Assembly: GCF_016817355.1 (NCBI RefSeq)
Contig: NZ_JADOTT010000005.1
Coordinates: 124,001-188,000 of the forward strand
Source: Maricaulis parjimensis
Lineage (GTDB): Bacteria; Pseudomonadota; Alphaproteobacteria; Caulobacterales; Maricaulaceae
Direction: 5' to 3'
Length of the DNA: 64,000 bases
Within the stretch, counting starts at the first letter, position 1. Each line of letters begins with the position of its first letter. A model generated the notes under the pieces. It was not told the origin of the DNA. It searched no databases and saw only the letters and a list, made by a program, of their open reading frames with translations. Positions 44,584 to 52,459 of the stretch are shown here, piece by piece. A program made the position numbers and the translations under genes.

Positions 44584-45237
44584 ATGTTCTTGTTCGGGCG
44601 TCTTACAAAAATTTCCGCCACCTTGTTCGTGTCCATGATGATGGCCATGGCGATGCTGGTCCTGCTCTGGTTCTACCTGCCCCACTGGCTGGGTTGGGTG
44701 CAGGACGGTGCGGATCTGGTCGAGGACGCAGTGGCCAGCCTGCCCATTCCCGAGCAGTACAATAATCTCGTCCGGATCTATGCGAGTGACGACAAGATCG
44801 TCCTGCTGATCTTCACCATCATTGCACGGATCATACTGGGCATTCTGGGCACCGGATTTTCCACGCTGACCGGCATGGACAAGATCCGGGTTGCTGAGCC
44901 GCCTTTTGTGAGCCGAATCTCATCCATGATGGCGACACTCTTCCTGTCCTTCGTCCTCGCCATCATCATGCTGGCCTTCATTGCCCTGACGATGGAGCAC
45001 GTGCTTCACACCATGCTCGATGCGGCGGACTGGGTGGAAGATCAGCTCTCCCATCTTCCTCTCAGCGGGCGCTGGCAGTCCGGCGTGCGCTTTGCGGTGT
45101 CGGATGACAAAATCCTGCTGCTCTTCTTCACCATCATTGCGCGCATCCTGATCGCGCTGGTGGCGACCGCCTTCACCCAATCGGTGCGCGCGGCCACGGG
45201 CGGCAAGAAGACCCAGACCATCAAGGTTCCGGCCTGA
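44584..45237 (+). CDS. Internally duplicated four-helix membrane protein
   Basis: A 217-residue protein made of two similar halves. Each half has a Met-rich helix, a short amphipathic section with a D-W/L-V-E-D motif (DGADLVEDAVASLPIPEQYN; AADWVEDQLSHLPLSGRW), then a SDDKI-x-LL-x-FTIIARI helix (ASDDKIVLLIFTIIARIILG; VSDDKILLLFFTIIARILIA). So it is a tandem duplication of a roughly 100-residue two-helix unit. ATG 44584 has GGGGGA upstream. I cannot name a family. A transporter-like or scaffold role is possible, but nothing else in the sequence says which. Confidence 0.75.
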   Translation: MFLFGRLTKISATLFVSMMMAMAMLVLLWFYLPHWLGWVQDGADLVEDAVASLPIPEQYNNLVRIYASDDKIVLLIFTIIARIILGILGTGFSTLTGMDKIRVAEPPFVSRISSMMATLFLSFVLAIIMLAFIALTMEHVLHTMLDAADWVEDQLSHLPLSGRWQSGVRFAVSDDKILLLFFTIIARILIALVATAFTQSVRAATGGKKTQTIKVPA

Positions 45238-45253
45238 GGCCGGAGGAGCCGCG

Positions 45254-46267
45254 TCAGTCGCTGAGCACTTTGGCCAGATAGGGCAGGGACGTATCCATCC
45301 GGAAGTCGATCGAGGAGTGCGTTCCGGCAAACTCCTCATAGACATGCGGAATGCCGCGTGCAGCGAGCTGCTTGTTCATGCGGCGTGCGCCATAGACCAG
45401 ATTGTATTGGTCGATATCGCCGCAATCGATGAAAAGGCCCTTGAGGATTTTCAGCCCGTCGGCATGCTCATCCAGCATTTCCAGCGGATCCCAGCTCATC
45501 CATTGCGCCCAGCGTTCCGGGATGCGTTCACACGTATCCATTGTCACGGGAAGGCGGATGCCCAGGAAAGCGTCCGGATCGGGATCATAGGTCGCGGCCA
45601 TGGCCAAGATCATCAGGGCGTGAAGATCATCACCACTGACCTTGATCTGGCTGTCCTTCTCCCAGGCCTCGATGAAGCTTTCGATCGTGCCTCCATGCTT
45701 GGCGATGCGACGCAGTGTGTGGGCGAAGTCGGCCGCGAACATCAGCTCGAACCCCATATCGCCGGAATGACAGGCCGCAGCTGACCAGAAGTCCGGATGC
45801 AGGAGCGCGTGGACCATGGCACCATAGCCGCCGGAGCTCTTGCCGAAACAGCCGCGTTTGCCAACGCCACCGCAACCGAATTCGGCTTCCACGGCCGGGA
45901 TCGCTTCCTGGAGCAGGAAGTCGTCCCAATGGCCCATGGCCAGCGAGTTCACATACTGGTTGCCGCCCAGCCGTGTGAAACAGTCCGGGAAGGCGATCAC
46001 GCAAGGCTTCATCCGGCCCTCATGGATCAACCGGTCGGCGCGCTCGGGAACATTCTCGCCGAAATTCCGCCAATTCGTGTGACCCGGTCCGCCCGAGGTA
46101 AAGCCGACCAGATCCACCAGAAGCGGCAAATCCCGGCCCTCATGTCCGTGCGGGACATAGACGTCGATGCGGCGGTGCGGGCTGTCGCCTAGCATATTGC
46201 CGGCGACGGCCTGGCTGTCGACATGGATGGTGTGAAGGGTTCCGGCGGGGATATGTGCGTGTCTCAT
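45254..46267 (-). CDS. Alpha/beta-hydrolase esterase
   Basis: A 337-residue esterase of the esterase D/feruloyl-esterase-like (DUF/Esterase_put) type. The N-terminus is RRIDVYVPHGHEGRDLPLLVD, the nucleophile elbow is GCFGKSSGGYGAMV (Ser in G-K-S-S-G-G), and a C-terminal YEEFAGTHSSIDFRMD carries the likely catalytic His. A catalytic Asp may lie in GLFIDCGDIDQYNLV. There is no signal peptide, so it is cytoplasmic. The substrate is unknown. It is divergent from the phosphoribosyltransferase gene. Confidence 0.85.
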   Translation of the reverse strand: MRHAHIPAGTLHTIHVDSQAVAGNMLGDSPHRRIDVYVPHGHEGRDLPLLVDLVGFTSGGPGHTNWRNFGENVPERADRLIHEGRMKPCVIAFPDCFTRLGGNQYVNSLAMGHWDDFLLQEAIPAVEAEFGCGGVGKRGCFGKSSGGYGAMVHALLHPDFWSAAACHSGDMGFELMFAADFAHTLRRIAKHGGTIESFIEAWEKDSQIKVSGDDLHALMILAMAATYDPDPDAFLGIRLPVTMDTCERIPERWAQWMSWDPLEMLDEHADGLKILKGLFIDCGDIDQYNLVYGARRMNKQLAARGIPHVYEEFAGTHSSIDFRMDTSLPYLAKVLSD

Positions 46268-46381
46268 GGCGGCAGATTAGGCGGGTTCGCTGCCAGCCGC
46301 CACAGGCCGTCTGCCGTGAACACGGCGGAGCGGAGGGATGAGGCCCTTGTGCGCTGCATCCCTGTGGTTGAAGCTGGGCGA

Positions 46382-46939
46382 ATGAGTACTGACAAGACCT
46401 TCATTTCTGCCGACCAGCTTTTGGCCCAGAGCTTCCAGCTGGGTGCCAAAATCCTCGAGACCGGTTTTCGCCCGACTTACATTGTCGGCGTCTGGCGCGG
46501 GGGTGCCCCGGTCGGGATTGCCGTACAGGAATACCTCGCCTGGAAAGGCGTCGAGACCGACCATATCGCCCTGCGCACCTCGGCCTATACCGGGATTGAC
46601 CAGATGGCACGCGAAGTGCGGGTGCATGGCGAGAGCTATCTCGTTGATGCCCTCAATGCCGATGATCGCTTGCTCATCGTCGATGATGTGTTCGACAGCG
46701 GCAGTTCCATCGAGGCCATCATCGATGTGCTCAAGGCGAAGTGCCGACGGAATTTCCCGCAGGAGACCCGGATCGCCACCGTCTATTACAAACCGACCCG
46801 CAACCGGTCATCCATGACCCCCGATTTCTACGTAGAAGAAACGGATGACTGGCTCGTCTTTCCGCATGAATTGTGCGGATTGAGCCCCGATGAGATACTG
46901 GCGAAGGGCGAAGTGGGGCACAGCGTGCTGGAGACCTGA
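46382..46939 (+). CDS. Phosphoribosyltransferase-domain protein
   Basis: A 185-residue type I phosphoribosyltransferase. VGVWRGGAPVGIAVQEYLAW is the N-terminal loop, and LLIVDDVFDSGSSIEAIIDV is the PRPP loop with the two acidic residues. It ends WLVFPHEL, which matches hypoxanthine/xanthine PRT-type proteins. The likely substrate is a purine base, but the hood region is not diagnostic. ATG 46382 begins MSTDKTFISADQLL; the open frame reaches further upstream. Two small membrane-protein genes follow. Confidence 0.88.
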   Translation: MSTDKTFISADQLLAQSFQLGAKILETGFRPTYIVGVWRGGAPVGIAVQEYLAWKGVETDHIALRTSAYTGIDQMAREVRVHGESYLVDALNADDRLLIVDDVFDSGSSIEAIIDVLKAKCRRNFPQETRIATVYYKPTRNRSSMTPDFYVEETDDWLVFPHELCGLSPDEILAKGEVGHSVLET

Positions 46940-46964
46940 CGCCCCGGCATGATCGGAGAGTGAT

Positions 46965-47399
46965 TTGGTCAAGACGGCACATACGGCGCTGGCGCGGGAT
47001 ACCTGGCTCTACGGCGCGACGCTTCTCTTGATGTTCCTGGAACTGGCCTATTCGCTGTACTGGGCGGTGAGCGACATCCTGATCCGCATCCTGCCGCGAC
47101 CGCACACGATTTTTCCGGCGGACATGGTGAATTTCGTGCTGACAGCGCCGCTCTGGCAGGAGGCGGTCTATTTCTCCGGTGTGGCCCTGATCGTGTCCAG
47201 TTTCACGCTTGCCTGCCTCAGGCAGCGGGCGGTGATTCTGACCTATCCACTGGCCATGCTCATGTTCAGCGTGGACTGGGTCGTGGCGGCTGCCAGTGGT
47301 GCCGATTTCCTGACCGTGGCTGGCTATATCTCACTCGTCTATCAGGCGCTGGTGATCACGCTTCTTTTTATTGCGTTGAACCGCAAGCTGATCCGCTGA
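46965..47399 (+). CDS. Four-helix membrane protein, paralogue A
   Basis: A 144-residue protein starting at TTG with GGAGAG upstream. Four helices are predicted. It begins LVKTAHTALARDTWLYGATL and carries the paired motif ELAYSLYWAVSDILIRILPR. A second copy of this design, the next gene, shares ETAYSVWWGIGDILIRAFPG, so they are tandem paralogues. No known domain is recognised. Confidence 0.65.
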   Translation: MVKTAHTALARDTWLYGATLLLMFLELAYSLYWAVSDILIRILPRPHTIFPADMVNFVLTAPLWQEAVYFSGVALIVSSFTLACLRQRAVILTYPLAMLMFSVDWVVAAASGADFLTVAGYISLVYQALVITLLFIALNRKLIR

Positions 47400-47478
47400 C
47401 CCTTGGTGTCAGGCTTGCCGGAGGCGGAGACACAGGCCATCCTTTGTACCGGGCAAGGGTGCAGGGCAGGATGAGCGC

Positions 47479-47916
47479 ATGCGGATCACCTATTTTCAGG
47501 GGTTGTCGGCCTGGAAGATCGTGCTTCTGTGCAGTTCGCTTCTGCTCATGCTGGTCGAGACGGCCTACTCGGTGTGGTGGGGGATCGGAGATATCCTGAT
47601 CCGGGCCTTCCCGGGGACTCATCCCTTCTTCAAGGACAGTATGGTCGATCTCGTCCTGGGCACCAGCCTGGCCCAGGACTCGATCTATTTTCTGGCGACA
47701 ATCATTTTGACCGCCAGTTGCATCGCCCTGATTCTCCGCAAGGCGTGGGCTTTCTGGGCCTATGCGGCGGCAGCGCTCCTGTACAATCTGGACTGGGTCC
47801 TGATGGGACTGAACGGGCTGGATAACCAGCCCGCGGCTGGCTATTTCTCGATGGCCTATGCCTGTCTGCTGCTTTTTCTGCTCTGGCTGACCAACCGGTT
47901 CGGTGTCTCCCGCTAG
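47479..47916 (+). CDS. Four-helix membrane protein, paralogue B
   Basis: A 145-residue protein with four helices. It is clearly related to the preceding gene: VETAYSVWWGIGDILIRAFP, SIYFLATIILTASCIALILR, YNLDWVLMGLNGLDNQPAAG and YACLLLFLLWLTNRF align with the corresponding parts of paralogue A. ATG 47479 begins MRITYFQG. The pair is probably a tandem duplication. Function is unknown. Its stop overlaps that of the convergent VOC gene. Confidence 0.7.
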   Translation: MRITYFQGLSAWKIVLLCSSLLLMLVETAYSVWWGIGDILIRAFPGTHPFFKDSMVDLVLGTSLAQDSIYFLATIILTASCIALILRKAWAFWAYAAAALLYNLDWVLMGLNGLDNQPAAGYFSMAYACLLLFLLWLTNRFGVSR

Positions 47917-48305
47917 CCCGGGCGGTGAATGGCGCAGAGCTTGTGGCCATCCGGATCGCGGACATAGGACAGGTGCACAGTACCCAGATTGCCGGTGCGC
48001 GGACCAGGCGCATCCTCGATCGAGGTTCCGCCCTGTTCGACAGCGACATCATGAAAGGCTTTCACCTGTTCCGGCGAGCTGCACTTGAAGCCGATCGTGG
48101 CACCATTGGCGTGGGTCGCGGCCGCCCCATCAATCGGCTCGGTAATGCAGAAGGCATTGCCGTCATGAAGGAAGAAATAGCGCACATGCCCGGTCGGCGC
48201 TTCATTGCGGATCGGCTCGCCGGCACCCAGCGTGCCGAGAACGGCGGTGTAGAATTCCTTCGAGCGTTCGATGTCGTTCGTGCCGACCATGATGTGATTG
48301 AACAT
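47913..48305 (-). CDS. VOC-family (glyoxalase/bleomycin-resistance fold) protein
   Basis: A 130-residue vicinal-oxygen-chelate protein. MFNHIMVGTNDIERSKEFYT opens the first beta-alpha-beta-beta unit (metal His in FNHIMV), and LSYVRDPDGHKLCAIHR closes the second. Members isomerise or split small substrates or bind antibiotics. The metal ligands (His4 and a C-terminal His/Glu) are partly present. Substrate is unknown. Confidence 0.88.
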   Translation of the reverse strand: MFNHIMVGTNDIERSKEFYTAVLGTLGAGEPIRNEAPTGHVRYFFLHDGNAFCITEPIDGAAATHANGATIGFKCSSPEQVKAFHDVAVEQGGTSIEDAPGPRTGNLGTVHLSYVRDPDGHKLCAIHRPG

Positions 48306-48342
48306 AGTGTGTCCTCCCTCTGATTGACGGGAAATTCCCAGC

Positions 48343-49191
48343 CTAGGCTTCGTCGAGCCCGATGTCGAAATTCGGCGCTGAATGGGTCAGCGCACCCACT
48401 GAAATGATATCCACACCGGTCTCTGCAATACCGCGGACCGTGTCCAGATTGACCCCGCCAGAGGCTTCCAGCGTGACCTTGCCTTTGGCCTTGGCCACGG
48501 CGGCGCGCAGATCGTCCAGCGGGAAATTGTCCAGCAGAATGCTTTCCGCGCCTGCTGCGATGGCGGCGTCCAGTTGGTCCAGCCGGTCGACCTCCACGGC
48601 GATGCGCGTCATGTGACCGGCGCTGTTGCGGGCTGCTTCAACCGCCTCGGCAACACCGCCGCACACGGCGACATGGTTGTCCTTGATCAGGATGGCATCA
48701 TCCAGACCATAACGGTGCAGGGCACCGCCGCCGGCTTGCACGGCCTGCAGTTCAAAGGCCCTGAAACCGGGCGTGGTCTTGCGGGTGTGGACAATGCGGG
48801 CATTCGTACCGGCCACCGCCTCGACATAGCGTGCGGTGAAGCTGGCAATCCCGCTCATCCGGCCCATGAAATTCAGCGCGATCCGTTCAGCGGACAACAG
48901 GCCGCGGGCCCGGCCGGTGACGCTGATCAGGATATCGTCCGGCTTGACCGCGGCGCCGTCCTCGACCTGTGGGCTGACCAGGGCTTCCGGGTCGCATTGC
49001 CAGATCGCTTCCAGCGCTGGCTGCAGACCGCAGATCACGCCGGCTTCGCGGGATTTGAAGTAGAATTTCGCGTCGGCATGGGCAGGGATGCAGGCCAGTG
49101 ATGTGACGTCTCCGCGTCCGCCCTGATCCTCGGAGATGGCGCGGGCGACCGCCTCGGTCACGACATGGCGGGGCAGGGGCATAACGGGCAT
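48343..49191 (-). CDS. nadC: Nicotinate-nucleotide diphosphorylase (carboxylating)
   Basis: A 282-residue quinolinate phosphoribosyltransferase that makes nicotinate mononucleotide, CO2 and PPi from quinolinate and PRPP. Motifs are EDQGGRGDVTSLACI, LNFMGRMSGIASFTARYVEA, IVHTRKTTPGFRAFE (the conserved H-T-R-K-T-T-P-G loop), GGALHRYGLDDAILIKDNHV and LEASGGVNLDTVRGIAETGV. It is third gene of the leftward nadA-nadB-nadC operon, 12 bases after nadB. M4 (MPLPRHVV) is an alternative start. Confidence 0.96.
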   Translation of the reverse strand: MPVMPLPRHVVTEAVARAISEDQGGRGDVTSLACIPAHADAKFYFKSREAGVICGLQPALEAIWQCDPEALVSPQVEDGAAVKPDDILISVTGRARGLLSAERIALNFMGRMSGIASFTARYVEAVAGTNARIVHTRKTTPGFRAFELQAVQAGGGALHRYGLDDAILIKDNHVAVCGGVAEAVEAARNSAGHMTRIAVEVDRLDQLDAAIAAGAESILLDNFPLDDLRAAVAKAKGKVTLEASGGVNLDTVRGIAETGVDIISVGALTHSAPNFDIGLDEA

Positions 49192-49203
49192 GGTGGGGTC
49201 CTG

Positions 49204-50739
49204 TTACTCGGCCGGTGTCTGATAGCGGCGTTGCGGGGATTGTGTCGATGCCAGATCGGCCAGTGTAAGCTGTGTGTGTGCAGCTTCGGCCGCTGCTTGC
49301 GGGCAATCCGTTCGGAAATGTCCGCCCCGGCTCTCGCAGCGGTTCAGCGCGCCCGTGACAATGAAGTCCGCGGCCAGCAGGGCATCGGCGTCTCCGTGCT
49401 CTGCGCGCAGATCCGTGATCAGGGCTTTCAGCGCCGCCAGTCCGGTCTCACTGCGTTCCACGCCGCAATGCTGTGACATGGCCTGGCGCAAGCGGGCGAG
49501 AGCATGGGGCGGGAGGGGCGTCCACGTCGCGCTGCCTCCCGGGACGGTTTCGCGCGGCTTTGCCGGTTCGGTGCCAGAAGTGAGAGCCATGGCCACCTGG
49601 GCCGCGCTCACCAGACCTTCGGCCAGGGAGTTGGAAGCGAGGCGGTTGGCGCCGTGCAGGCCGGTCGAGGCACATTCGCCGATGGCGTAGAGGCCCGGAA
49701 CATCCGTGCGGCCATCAATATCGGCCTTTACGCCGCCCATATGATAGTGCGCAGTCGGTGCCACCGGGATCGGCTCGATGCGCGGATCGATACCGGCCTT
49801 TTGGCAGGCGGCAAACACGGCTGGGAATTCTTCGGGGAAGGCGTCGCCAATGGCCGTGCGGCAATCGAGGAAGGCCCCTTTGCCAGTGGCATTCTGGCGG
49901 TGCACGGCCCGGGCCACAACATCGCGTGGCGCCAGTTCGGCGTCGGCATGGACCGCTTTCATGAAACGGTGGCCAGACCGGTCGATCAGGGTTGCCCCTT
50001 CACCGCGAAGCGCTTCGGTGCACAGCGGCGCCGGATCCAGACCGGCATTGAGCGCGGTCGGGTGAAACTGGACGAATTCTGGGTCTTGCACCGTCGCGCC
50101 CAGACGGGCCGCCATCACCATGGCCTGGCCCTGGGCACCCGACGGTGTTGTGGTCAGGGCAAACAGGCCGCCGGCTCCGCCCATGGCGAGGATCGTGGCG
50201 TCAGCTTCAATCGTCTCGGTCCTGCCATCCGGGCTTTGAGCGACCGCGCCGGTACAAGCGCGTGTATCACCAAGCAGGGACACGGCTTTCCAGCCATTCC
50301 GGATCTCGATGTGGTCCGCCTGACGCACCGCCGCGATCAACGTCGCCATAATCGCGGCTCCGGCGCCATCACCCTTCACCCGGGCGACCCGGTGGCGGGA
50401 ATGGGCGGCTTCGCGGGAGAGCGACCAGGTCATGCCCTCGCGCTCGAAGGGGGCACCCAGCGCTGCCAATTCTGCGACTTCCGCTGCGGCGCCTTCGGCC
50501 AGCGCGCGGGCCGCCTCGGTATTCACCAGGCCCGCTCCGGCGCTGATCGTATCGGCCGTGTGGAGATCGGGGGTGTCATCCGCCGCCAGAGCTGCCGCGA
50601 CACCGCCTTGCGCCCAGCCGGAAGCCGCCCCTTCACCGAGCGGCGCTCCGGTCAACAGCACGACCCTGCTCGGCGCCAGTTTCAGCGCCGCCCAAAGGCC
50701 GGCAATGCCGGCACCACAGATGAGGACAGGGCGGGGCAT
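49204..50739 (-). CDS. nadB: L-aspartate oxidase
   Basis: A 511-residue FAD enzyme that oxidises L-aspartate to iminoaspartate. The dinucleotide fold is VLICGAGIAGLWAALKLAPS, followed by SGWAQGGVAAAL, the active-site SREAAHSRHRVARVKGDGAG and YHMGGVKADIDGRTDVPGLY then GECASTGLHGANRLASNSL. ATG 50739 starts MPRPVLICGAG with the FAD loop just after it. Middle gene of nadABC: the nadA stop lies 4 bases upstream. Its product feeds quinolinate synthase. Confidence 0.96.
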   Translation of the reverse strand: MPRPVLICGAGIAGLWAALKLAPSRVVLLTGAPLGEGAASGWAQGGVAAALAADDTPDLHTADTISAGAGLVNTEAARALAEGAAAEVAELAALGAPFEREGMTWSLSREAAHSRHRVARVKGDGAGAAIMATLIAAVRQADHIEIRNGWKAVSLLGDTRACTGAVAQSPDGRTETIEADATILAMGGAGGLFALTTTPSGAQGQAMVMAARLGATVQDPEFVQFHPTALNAGLDPAPLCTEALRGEGATLIDRSGHRFMKAVHADAELAPRDVVARAVHRQNATGKGAFLDCRTAIGDAFPEEFPAVFAACQKAGIDPRIEPIPVAPTAHYHMGGVKADIDGRTDVPGLYAIGECASTGLHGANRLASNSLAEGLVSAAQVAMALTSGTEPAKPRETVPGGSATWTPLPPHALARLRQAMSQHCGVERSETGLAALKALITDLRAEHGDADALLAADFIVTGALNRCESRGGHFRTDCPQAAAEAAHTQLTLADLASTQSPQRRYQTPAE

Positions 50740-50743
50740 GGCC

Positions 50744-51853
50744 CTAGATCGCCACCAGATCCACGGGCTTTTCCTGCTGGGTCGGATCAAAGCTGGCGGG
50801 CTTGTCCGGCTTGGGCAGGTCGAGCATGGCCTGGACGGAGGCGCGGGCGCCTTCGATGACGGTGTCCGGCACGGTTACTTCATGCTGTTCCAGACGCAGG
50901 CAGTCATAGATGTTTTCCAGCGTGATCCGTTTCATGTGCGGGCAGAGATTGCACGGGCGGATGAACTTGATCTCCGGCACATCGGCGGCGACATTGTCGC
51001 TCATCGAACACTCGGTCAGCAGGACGGCTTTCTTGGCGCCGCTATGCTTGGCCCAGTCAGCCATGGCCGCGGTCGAGCCGGCATAATCGGCAGCCTGGAC
51101 CACTTCCAGCGGGCTTTCCGGGTGGGTGATGATCACCACGCCCGGGTGCGCGTCGCGCAGGTCCTGGATGTCCTGGGCAGTGAATTGCTCATGCACTTCG
51201 CAGCTGCCGGCCCAAGTGAGGATTTTCACATCGGTCTGGGCGGCGACATTCTTGGCCAGATACTGGTCCGGCAGGAGAATGACCGTGTCCGAGCCGAGGC
51301 TTTCGACAACCTGGACAGCGTTCGACGAGGTGCAGCAGATATCGCACTCCGCTTTCACATCGGCCGAGGTGTTCACATAGGTCGCCACCGGAATGCCGGG
51401 ATAGGCGGCCTTGATACGGCGGACATCCTCGCCCGTGATCGAGCTGGCCAGCGAGCAGCCGGCCTCGGTATCGGGGATGAGGACCTTTTTCTCCGGAGCG
51501 AGCACTTTGGCCGTCTCGGCCATGAAGTGGACGCCGGCCTGGACGATGATGTCGGCCTCGCTCTCGGCTGCCATGCGGGCCAGGGCCAGGCTGTCACCCA
51601 TCAGATCGCCGACGCAGTGGAAAATGTCGGCGGTCATGTAGTTGTGGGCGAGAATGACAGCGTTTTTTTCTTTTTTGAGCTGGTTGATCGCATGGATCAG
51701 CGGCGCCTTGGCCGGCCACTCCATGGGCGTCACCACATGCTTCACCTTCTCGTAGAGATGGTCCGTGGCCGCCTTGACCTCATCCGTATATGCCAGTTCC
51801 GGCCGGTCCTGATCAAAGCCTTCAGGCGTTCCGTCCCAATTCAATCCGTCCAT
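50744..51853 (-). CDS. nadA: Quinolinate synthase
   Basis: A 369-residue [4Fe-4S] enzyme that condenses iminoaspartate with dihydroxyacetone phosphate to quinolinate. Motifs are ILAHNYMTADIFHCVGDLMG, PDTEAGCSLASSI, CDICCTSSNAVQVVESL (cluster cysteine), TWAGSCEVHEQF and FIRPCNLCPHMKRITLENI (C-terminal cluster cysteine). Start M11 of the frame (MDGLNWDGTPEGF, 51853) is preferred; the ATG at 51883 overlaps an upstream palindrome. It is the first gene of nadABC and is preceded by three NadQ-like boxes. Confidence 0.96.
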   Translation of the reverse strand: MDGLNWDGTPEGFDQDRPELAYTDEVKAATDHLYEKVKHVVTPMEWPAKAPLIHAINQLKKEKNAVILAHNYMTADIFHCVGDLMGDSLALARMAAESEADIIVQAGVHFMAETAKVLAPEKKVLIPDTEAGCSLASSITGEDVRRIKAAYPGIPVATYVNTSADVKAECDICCTSSNAVQVVESLGSDTVILLPDQYLAKNVAAQTDVKILTWAGSCEVHEQFTAQDIQDLRDAHPGVVIITHPESPLEVVQAADYAGSTAAMADWAKHSGAKKAVLLTECSMSDNVAADVPEIKFIRPCNLCPHMKRITLENIYDCLRLEQHEVTVPDTVIEGARASVQAMLDLPKPDKPASFDPTQQEKPVDLVAI

Positions 51854-51867
51854 TTTCCCCTCCCTTT

Positions 51868-51882
51868 TGCTCGCAGTGAGCA
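51868..51882. promoter_or_regulatory. NadQ-like operator 1
   Basis: TGCTCGCAGTGAGCA: 5-bp inverted arms TGCTC/GAGCA, 15 bases before the nadA start. It is one of three copies upstream of nadA. Confidence 0.75.
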
Positions 51883-51929
51883 TTAGTGGGATCTGAAAAT
51901 AGGCGGCTCGTCACAGGGCCGCCCCCTTT

Positions 51930-51944
51930 TGCTCGAAATGAGCT
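51930..51944. promoter_or_regulatory. NadQ-like operator 2
   Basis: TGCTCGAAATGAGCT: one arm differs at the last base. It lies just downstream of the predicted transcription start, in a good position for blocking elongation or initiation. Confidence 0.7.
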
Positions 51945-51956
51945 TTAGTCGGGAAA

Positions 51957-51985
51957 TATATAAATGCTCACATTGAGCAAAGCAA
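51957..51985 (-). promoter_or_regulatory. nadA promoter with operator 3 in its spacer
   Basis: Read on the minus strand: a -35 TTGCTT (51985-51980), a 17-bp spacer and a -10 TATATA (51962-51957). The spacer contains the palindrome TGCTCAATGTGAGCA (minus-strand reading, 51965-51979), so a repressor bound there would exclude RNA polymerase. Confidence 0.7.
51965..51979. promoter_or_regulatory. NadQ-like operator 3
   Basis: TGCTCACATTGAGCA: inverted arms TGCTC/GAGCA. It is the copy placed exactly between the -35 and -10 elements of the nadA promoter. Confidence 0.75.
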
Positions 51986-52032
51986 GCGATTGCCTTGCAT
52001 CACGGCAGTGATAGCCAGATTTCTTGGGACGA

Positions 52033-52362
52033 TCAGGCTTCGGGGATCTGGAAACCGCGGCTGTGGAGTGTCCAGATTGCGTGGCCCAGGCCGGTCAGGG
52101 CGAGGCCCAGGATCAGGCAGACCGGGAAGCCGACACCGGCGGCGACCAGCGCGAACGTGATCGCGCAATTGGCGGCGGCGGGCAGAAGGAGTTGGCGTTT
52201 GGTGATCCGGTTCATCGGCAGGACGCACAGGCCGACCATCAGCGCCATGACAAGGGGCAGGCCCAATTCATAGCGTTCCAGGCTGATGAATTGCAGGGCC
52301 AGCGCAGTCAGACAGCAGACCAGAAAACCAGCCCCGGTTTCGATCAGCCATGCCTGCCGCAT
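52033..52362 (-). CDS. Small membrane protein of unknown function
   Basis: A 109-residue protein with four predicted helices: LIETGAGFLVCCLTALALQF, then LGLPLVMALMVGLCVLPM, LPAAANCAITFALVAAGVGF and VCLILGLALTGLGHAIWTLH. I see no known family motif. ATG 52362 is chosen; a GTGGGG run precedes it. An upstream ATG (52380) has no ribosome-binding site. Three phased TTGC...GCAA boxes sit upstream. It lies between nadA and the RebB-like gene. Confidence 0.55.
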   Translation of the reverse strand: MRQAWLIETGAGFLVCCLTALALQFISLERYELGLPLVMALMVGLCVLPMNRITKRQLLLPAAANCAITFALVAAGVGFPVCLILGLALTGLGHAIWTLHSRGFQIPEA

Positions 52363-52389
52363 AACAACCCCACTACGCATCAAACGATA

Positions 52390-52444
52390 TTGCCATGCAA
52401 AACCAGATTGTTGCGCAGCGCAAGGAAAAAATTGTGCAGCGCAA
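52390..52444. promoter_or_regulatory. Three TTGC...GCAA boxes phased at 21 bp
   Basis: TTGCCATGCAA (52390-52400), TTGCGCAGCGCAA (52411-52423) and TTGTGCAGCGCAA (52432-52444) start exactly 21 bases apart, two helical turns. They sit between the RebB-like gene's 3' end and the small membrane gene's start. TGC-rich motifs like this resemble the PhaR/AniA sites I associate with phasin and PHB genes of Alphaproteobacteria. That identity is inference. Confidence 0.55.
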
Positions 52445-52459
52445 TATAGTGGGGTGCCG

